Part shown: positions 60,092 through 64,000 of the stretch, piece after piece
Layout of the letters: every line of letters begins with the position of its first letter
How positions within the stretch are numbered: position 1 is the first letter of the stretch
Assembly: GCA_017468395.1 (NCBI GenBank)
Contig: JAFUIR010000004.1
Span: 186,001 to 250,000, forward strand
Direction of reading: 5' to 3'
Length of the DNA stretch: 64,000 bases
From: Lachnospiraceae bacterium
Lineage (GTDB): Bacteria; Bacillota; Clostridia; Lachnospirales; Lachnospiraceae
Program-made: the position numbers and the translations under genes
The notes under the pieces: model-generated
Database searches by the model: none
What the model was told of the DNA's origin: nothing
The model's input: only the letters and a program-made list of their open reading frames with translations

Positions 60092-60222
60092 GATATTTTT
60101 ATTCCATGAAAAACCGTTTTAACTACGTCAGCACTTAACGAGCAGAAATGAAATGCACTGCGAGTTTAGTACTGTTACGTAGTTAACCGAACGGAAGTGC
60201 GTTTTGAATGGAATATAAAATA
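60092..60222. repeat. Long imperfect palindrome between truB and ribF
   Basis: Arms pair TATTCCAT / ATGGAATA, TTAACTACGT / ACGTAGTTAA and GAGCAG / CTGCGAG, with a loop around 60148 and an 11-base insertion in one arm. On the transcript it would fold into a hairpin of about 115-130 nt. It fills most of the truB-ribF gap; no coding potential or binding site was seen in the rest. Confidence 0.75.
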
Positions 60223-60271
60223 GTCCGCACAGTATTATTATGACTCCACTCCCAGAGAATCAAATTGAGAA

Positions 60272-61171
60272 TTAATTTAAAAACATTTTCCAAGGCTTCA
60301 TTCTCCGCCTTTGTTCATCAAATTCATAAATCCCGTAAAATTTCCCGGTACTGTCATACACCCGGATTTTATTTCCCGCTTTACAATGCTGTGGCTCTGT
60401 AGCATGCTGTTTTCCAAAGGCATTGCCGTTTTGGATAAGCACCGTAAATTCTTCTTTGATATGCACTGCGGGCAACTCTGCAAAAAAGGCATCCACTGCC
60501 ATCACTTTTTCCTGCACACACCCTTCGTCCCGTAGTTTTTCCAGTTGCGTAAGGGTAATGGCATCTGCTGCCTCAAACTGCCCCACTCTGGTGCGCTTTA
60601 AAGATTCCATGGCACCGCCGCAACCTAATTTTTCACCAATATCATGGCAAAGGGTACGGATGTATGTTCCTTTAGAACATTCCACACGCATAACCACTCT
60701 GGGCAGTTCAATTTTTTCAACAAAAATATTTTCTATCACAACCCGTCTTGCTGCTCTCTCCACTTCTTTTCCCTCTCTGGCAAGTTCATACAACTTCTTG
60801 CCGTCCACTTTTAAAGCAGAGTACATGGGTGGAATCTGGTCGTATTCGCCCACAAAGGACATAACTGCACTTTGAACTTCTTTCTCCGTACAGTTTACTT
60901 CCCTCTCCTGCAAAACCGCTCCGGTGGTATCCTGAGTATCTGTGGATACCCCCAGCAACAAAACAGCTTCATATTCTTTGCTATGATCCGTCAGCACGTC
61001 ACAAAGTTTCGTACCGCTTCCCAAACATACAGGAAGTACCCCAACCGCTTCCGGGTCAAGGGTACCTGTATGTCCAATCTTTTTCTGTTTTAATATACCG
61101 CGCATTTTCGCCACTACATCATGGGACGTAAAACCCGCTTCTTTGTAAATATTGATTATGCCGTTGTACAT
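60272..61171 (-). CDS. truB: tRNA pseudouridine-55 synthase TruB
   Basis: 299 residues. It makes pseudouridine 55 in the T-loop of tRNAs. Core motif 'KIGHTGTLDPEAVGVLPVCLG' carries the catalytic Asp; 'YEAVLLLGVSTDTQDTTG' and 'CSKGTYIRTLCHDIG' follow. The ATG at 61171 is two bases after the nrnA stop with GGAG upstream; a longer frame overlapping nrnA was rejected. Confidence 0.96.
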   Translation of the reverse strand: MYNGIINIYKEAGFTSHDVVAKMRGILKQKKIGHTGTLDPEAVGVLPVCLGSGTKLCDVLTDHSKEYEAVLLLGVSTDTQDTTGAVLQEREVNCTEKEVQSAVMSFVGEYDQIPPMYSALKVDGKKLYELAREGKEVERAARRVVIENIFVEKIELPRVVMRVECSKGTYIRTLCHDIGEKLGCGGAMESLKRTRVGQFEAADAITLTQLEKLRDEGCVQEKVMAVDAFFAELPAVHIKEEFTVLIQNGNAFGKQHATEPQHCKAGNKIRVYDSTGKFYGIYEFDEQRRRMKPWKMFLN

Positions 61172-61172
61172 A

Positions 61173-62135
61173 TTATCTCCGTTCCAACTGTTTCTCAATA
61201 TGTAAGGACAAATTGTTAATCACATCGTGGAATGTACCTTTCATGGTGCATCCTGCCGCACGGACATGACCGCCGCCGCCAAAATAGGATGCCACTTTTG
61301 CCACATCCACATGCTCATTAGAGCGCATGCTGACTTTATATTCCATGAGACCGATTTCATACATAAATACAGCACAGTCCACCCCTTTAATGTTGCGGAG
61401 TTGATTGACAATACCGTCCAAATCTCCGGGAACCACGCCGTAAAATTCCATCATTTTGCGGTCTACGCAGCTGACAATACATCTGCCGTCCATAAAACGG
61501 ATGCTCTCCATCAGTGCTCTTCCCATAATCTGGTTTTGCAAATAAGTTTTCTGATAAAAGGTCTCTTCAATTAAGCGCGGGAAATTAAAATCAAAAGGAA
61601 TCAATTTCGCCGCAATCTCCAGCGTCTTAGGAGAAGTATTGGAATACTGGAACACGCCGCAGTCATGGATAATGCCGATATAAAGCGCTTTTGCAATATC
61701 TTTGTCCAGCAGTTTTTCTTCCATCAGTCCAAACAAAACCTCTGCCGTGGAACTGGCATGGGGCTCCACCACATTGATATCACCACAGCCTGCGCTGTTG
61801 CTGATATGATGGTCGATATTAATGGTTTTTCCTGCAGTTTCAAAATATTTTGCCGCACCGCCCAGACGCTCCTTATTCGTATCCAATACAAAAAACACAT
61901 CGAAAGTGCCTTCTTCTGCAAAACTGCTGTCGATGTCCTCAAAATCTTTCATGTCCGAAAATACATCGGAAGGCTTTTCCAGAAAAACCTTAACCTCCGT
62001 ATCCGGCAACATTTTTCTCAAATAGTAATATAATGCCATGCAGGAACCAACTGCATCCCCATCAGGCCTGATATGGGCACTGATGGCAATTCTGGATGCT
62101 TTGCTGCATTCCGCTAACAAATTTACTTTACTCAA
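61173..62135 (-). CDS. nrnA: DHH/DHHA1 phosphoesterase, NrnA-like
   Basis: 320 residues. NrnA-type oligoribonuclease / 3'-phosphoadenosine 5'-phosphate phosphatase. DHH motifs: 'SAHIRPDGDAVGSCMAL', 'VLDTN', 'NIDHHISN' (D-H-H) and the DHHA1 'GGGGHVRAAG'. It starts with TTG, whose last two bases overlap the rbfA stop, and GGAGC lies upstream. Nano-RNA hydrolysis next to translation genes is a conserved Firmicute arrangement. Confidence 0.92.
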   Translation of the reverse strand: MSKVNLLAECSKASRIAISAHIRPDGDAVGSCMALYYYLRKMLPDTEVKVFLEKPSDVFSDMKDFEDIDSSFAEEGTFDVFFVLDTNKERLGGAAKYFETAGKTINIDHHISNSAGCGDINVVEPHASSTAEVLFGLMEEKLLDKDIAKALYIGIIHDCGVFQYSNTSPKTLEIAAKLIPFDFNFPRLIEETFYQKTYLQNQIMGRALMESIRFMDGRCIVSCVDRKMMEFYGVVPGDLDGIVNQLRNIKGVDCAVFMYEIGLMEYKVSMRSNEHVDVAKVASYFGGGGHVRAAGCTMKGTFHDVINNLSLHIEKQLERR

Positions 62136-62518
62136 TTTTCTGCTCCTTCATCTTCACGCTCAGGCATCTCACTGATGACCTCGTCAATTTTTTTCAGCAT
62201 ATTTACACCATATTCAATGGACTGGTCCATAATAAAGGTGATTTCCGGAGTATTTCGAAGATTAATTCTTCTTGCAAGCTGGTTTTTAATATAGCCTTCC
62301 GCACTGCGAAGTCCCGCATGGGTGTCTTTTCTCGCCTGCTCATCTCCAAGTACGCTGATCCATGCCTTACATGTCTTTAAATCCGGCGCCACTTCCACAG
62401 CAACAACGCTGGTCAGAGGGCTGATTCTGGGGTCTTTGATTTCTCCCCGGATAACTTCTGCAAGCACTCTTTGCACTTCACCATTGATTCTGGTGCTCTT
62501 AACACTATTCTTTCTCAT
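62132..62518 (-). CDS. rbfA: Ribosome-binding factor A
   Basis: 128 residues, KH-like fold: 'RINGEVQRVLAEVIRGEIKDPRISPLTSVVAVEVAPDLKTCKAWISVLGD'. It assists 16S 5'-end maturation of the 30S subunit. It is separated from infB by 202 bp containing a 139-bp palindrome, and overlaps nrnA at its 3' end. AAAGG precedes the ATG. Confidence 0.96.
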   Translation of the reverse strand: MRKNSVKSTRINGEVQRVLAEVIRGEIKDPRISPLTSVVAVEVAPDLKTCKAWISVLGDEQARKDTHAGLRSAEGYIKNQLARRINLRNTPEITFIMDQSIEYGVNMLKKIDEVISEMPEREDEGAEN

Positions 62519-62534
62519 TTTATACCTTTCTTAG

Positions 62535-62547
62535 CCGGATAGTCCGG
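62535..62547 (-). promoter_or_regulatory. Small hairpin before the rbfA ribosome site
   Basis: CCGGA-CTA-TCCGG perfect hairpin, ending a few bases before AGAAAGG of rbfA. It may shape the processed 5' end of the rbfA message. Confidence 0.35.
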
Positions 62548-62562
62548 ATTGTGCCTACATAC

Positions 62563-62701
62563 GGAAAATTATTCCACTTGCAATTAATATTGCCGGACAC
62601 TGCGATGAGCCTCTTGGGGCGCAGGCGTGTTCGGCAATGGCCTCCACGCCTGTGAGTCTCATCTTCATGGCAATTATGATTGCGCGCGGAATAACTTTTC
62701 C
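62563..62701. repeat. Long imperfect palindrome between infB and rbfA
   Basis: Arms pair in order: GGAAAA-TTATTCC / GGAATAA-TTTTCC, TTGCAAT-ATTGCC / GGCAAT-ATTGCG, GATGAG / CTCATC and AGGCGTG / CACGCCT, with a 15-base loop TTCGGCAATGGCCTC. It would form a roughly 139-nt hairpin in the operon transcript and has no T-run, so is not a standard terminator. Confidence 0.8.
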
Positions 62702-62720
62702 TTAATTACGGCACCCGAAA

Positions 62721-64000
62721 CTATCTCGGTACTTCTACCATGATATATGCTTCCACAATATCCAGTTCCTGCATCTGGTCGAAGCCTTCAAATACCAGAC
62801 CACATTCAAAGCCTGCTTTTACTTCCTTCACATCGTCTTTGAATCTCTTAAGGGAGGCTAACTGGCCTTCAAAAATCTGCTTGCCTTCTCTGCTGATGCG
62901 GACTTTGCAGCCTTTCTGGAAAATACCGTCCAGCACATAAGAACCTGCAATGTTACCAACTGCAGAGGCTTTGAAGATCTGACGTACTTCTGCATGACCG
63001 ATGACTTTTTCTTCAAATACAGGGTCAAGCATACCTTTCATAGCTGCTTCAATATCTTCGATGGCCTGGTAAATTACCTTGTAGAGACGGACATCTACGC
63101 CTTCTCTTTCTGCGGTAGCCTTTGCAGTCACATCAGGACGCACATTGAAACCGATGATGATTGCATTGGAGGCACTTGCCAGAACAACGTCGGACTCATT
63201 GATAGCACCTACGCCGCCATGGATACATTTTACTACAACTTCTTCGTTAGAAAGTTTCATCAGGCTCTGTTTAACCGCTTCTACGCTACCCTGAACATCC
63301 GCTTTGACAATCAGGTTCAGTTCCTTCAAATTACCTTCTTTAATCTGGGAGAACAAATCATCCAGAGACATTCTGGATTTGGTCTCCTCAAGCATTTTTT
63401 CCTTATTCTGTGCCAAATATGTCTCGGCATAAGTTTTTGCTGTTTTATCATTATCGTGAGAAATAAATACCTCACCTGCGCTGGGAACATCGGACAGACC
63501 CAAAATTTCAACAGGTGTGGAAGGTGTTGCTTCCTTCACTCTTCTGCCCTTGTCGTCAACCATGGCTCTTACTTTACCATGGCAGGAACCTGCGGAGATG
63601 AAATCACCCACATGCAAAGTACCTTTTTGTACCAAAACAGTAGCAACAGGTCCACGGCCTTTATCGAGCTGCGCTTCGATAACCAGACCTCTCGCACGTC
63701 TGTTAGGATTTGCTTTCAATTCCAGAATTTCTGCAGTCAGCAAAATTGTCTCCAACAAATCTTCAATACCTTCGCCGGATTTTGCGGATACAGGCACAAA
63801 TTCTGTGGTTCCGCCCCAGTCTGTGGCAATCAGTTCATATTCGGTAAGTTCCTGTTTTACACGGTCAATATTAGCGCTGGGCTTATCAATTTTGTTTACT
63901 GCAACAATAATTTCAATGCCTGCTGCTTTCGCATGGTTAATTGCTTCGATTGTCTGAGGCATTACACCATCGTCTGCCGCAACTACCAAAATTGCAATAT
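62721..64000 (-). CDS. infB: Translation initiation factor IF-2, N-terminus beyond window edge
   Basis: The C-terminal 425 or so residues; the reading frame is open to the right edge ('[27 protein letters not shown]'). The rest of the GTPase domain includes '[16 protein letters not shown]' (G4) and '[16 protein letters not shown]' (G5), followed by domain II, '[17 protein letters not shown]' (domain III) and the initiator-tRNA-binding C2 domain '[28 protein letters not shown]'. IF-2 places fMet-tRNA on the 30S subunit. First visible gene of the infB-rbfA-nrnA-truB-ribF run. Confidence 0.97.
   Translation of the reverse strand, partial: IAILVVAADDGVMPQTIEAINHAKAAGIEIIVAVNKIDKPSANIDRVKQELTEYELIATDWGGTTEFVPVSAKSGEGIEDLLETILLTAEILELKANPNRRARGLVIEAQLDKGRGPVATVLVQKGTLHVGDFISAGSCHGKVRAMVDDKGRRVKEATPSTPVEILGLSDVPSAGEVFISHDNDKTAKTYAETYLAQNKEKMLEETKSRMSLDDLFSQIKEGNLKELNLIVKADVQGSVEAVKQSLMKLSNEEVVVKCIHGGVGAINESDVVLASASNAIIIGFNVRPDVTAKATAEREGVDVRLYKVIYQAIEDIEAAMKGMLDPVFEEKVIGHAEVRQIFKASAVGNIAGSYVLDGIFQKGCKVRISREGKQIFEGQLASLKRFKDDVKEVKAGFECGLVFEGFDQMQELDIVEAYIMVEVPR

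Noticed and set aside
1..64000. CRISPR arrays, tRNA/rRNA genes, prophage or transposase genes
   Set aside because: No regular spacer-repeat arrays of CRISPR size, no cloverleaf or rRNA segments, and no integrase or transposase motif were found on reading both strands; the only regular array is the 67-bp padR operator.

Overview
The window is a chromosomal segment of an anaerobic, low-to-moderate GC, spore-lineage Firmicute, most likely a Lachnospiraceae member (Clostridia). The evidence is a full spoIIIAA-AH operon, spoIVB, DUF4317, DUF6020-like and PadR/DUF2812 genes, a eukaryote-like (GH13_8) glycogen branching enzyme, and the gene order spoIIIA ... yqhY/asp23-nusB-xseA-xseB-ispA-dxs-tlyA-nadK-argR-recN-spoIVB, which matches the Bacillus/Clostridia backbone. 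Most genes are on the minus strand. No rRNA, tRNA, CRISPR array, prophage or insertion sequence was seen.

Layout. 1-6028 (minus): a Spo0A-like regulator, glgA, a MOP flippase, rqcH and a truncated GNAT gene. 6266-7414 (plus): a DUF4317 gene. 7483-14113 (minus): an LtaS-like sulfatase-fold transferase preceded by a PadR-DUF2812-CPBP-ABC ATPase-ABC permease run, with an unusual 15-bp operator array at its promoter. 14347-20493: accessory envelope and redox genes (DUF3592-like, NlpC/P60 lipoprotein, two-domain flavoprotein, MATE, DUF6020-like). 20490-25330: an AraC regulator and a GH127 glycosidase (convergent, overlapping tails), then glgB. 25478-30666: a two-component system and an FtsX-type ABC transporter. 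30697-32274: a symporter with an N-terminal ATPase-like domain. 32414-42824: the conserved spoIVB-to-asp23 backbone. 42899-46933: a transglutaminase-like protein, prfC and deoB. 47004-51916: spoIIIAH-AA. 52112-53896: a mini glycyl-radical protein and an acidic repeat secreted protein. 54038-59019: pnp, rpsO, trpS and an SH3-NlpC hydrolase. 59103-64000: the ribF-truB-nrnA-rbfA-infB translation operon.

Main point of interest. The canonical spo0A position, just downstream of spoIVB, is occupied by the ATPase-symporter fusion. Elsewhere in the window (5504-6028) lies a Spo0A whose DNA-binding domain is nearly intact but whose receiver domain is reduced to a stub of roughly 35 residues. It therefore has no phosphorylatable aspartate. 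It sits next to glgA and shares an intergenic region containing Spo0A-box-like sites. This suggests rewired, phosphorelay-independent Spo0A control, unless a full-length spo0A exists outside the window.

Other notable signals are the five-unit 15-bp operator array before padR, a perfect 16-bp-arm palindrome overlapping the symporter promoter, two long (about 115-140 bp) intergenic palindromes inside the infB-ribF operon, an 81-residue GrcA-like protein, and structured leaders before pnp, rpsO and trpS. All function calls come from reading translations and motifs by eye; no database search was possible.
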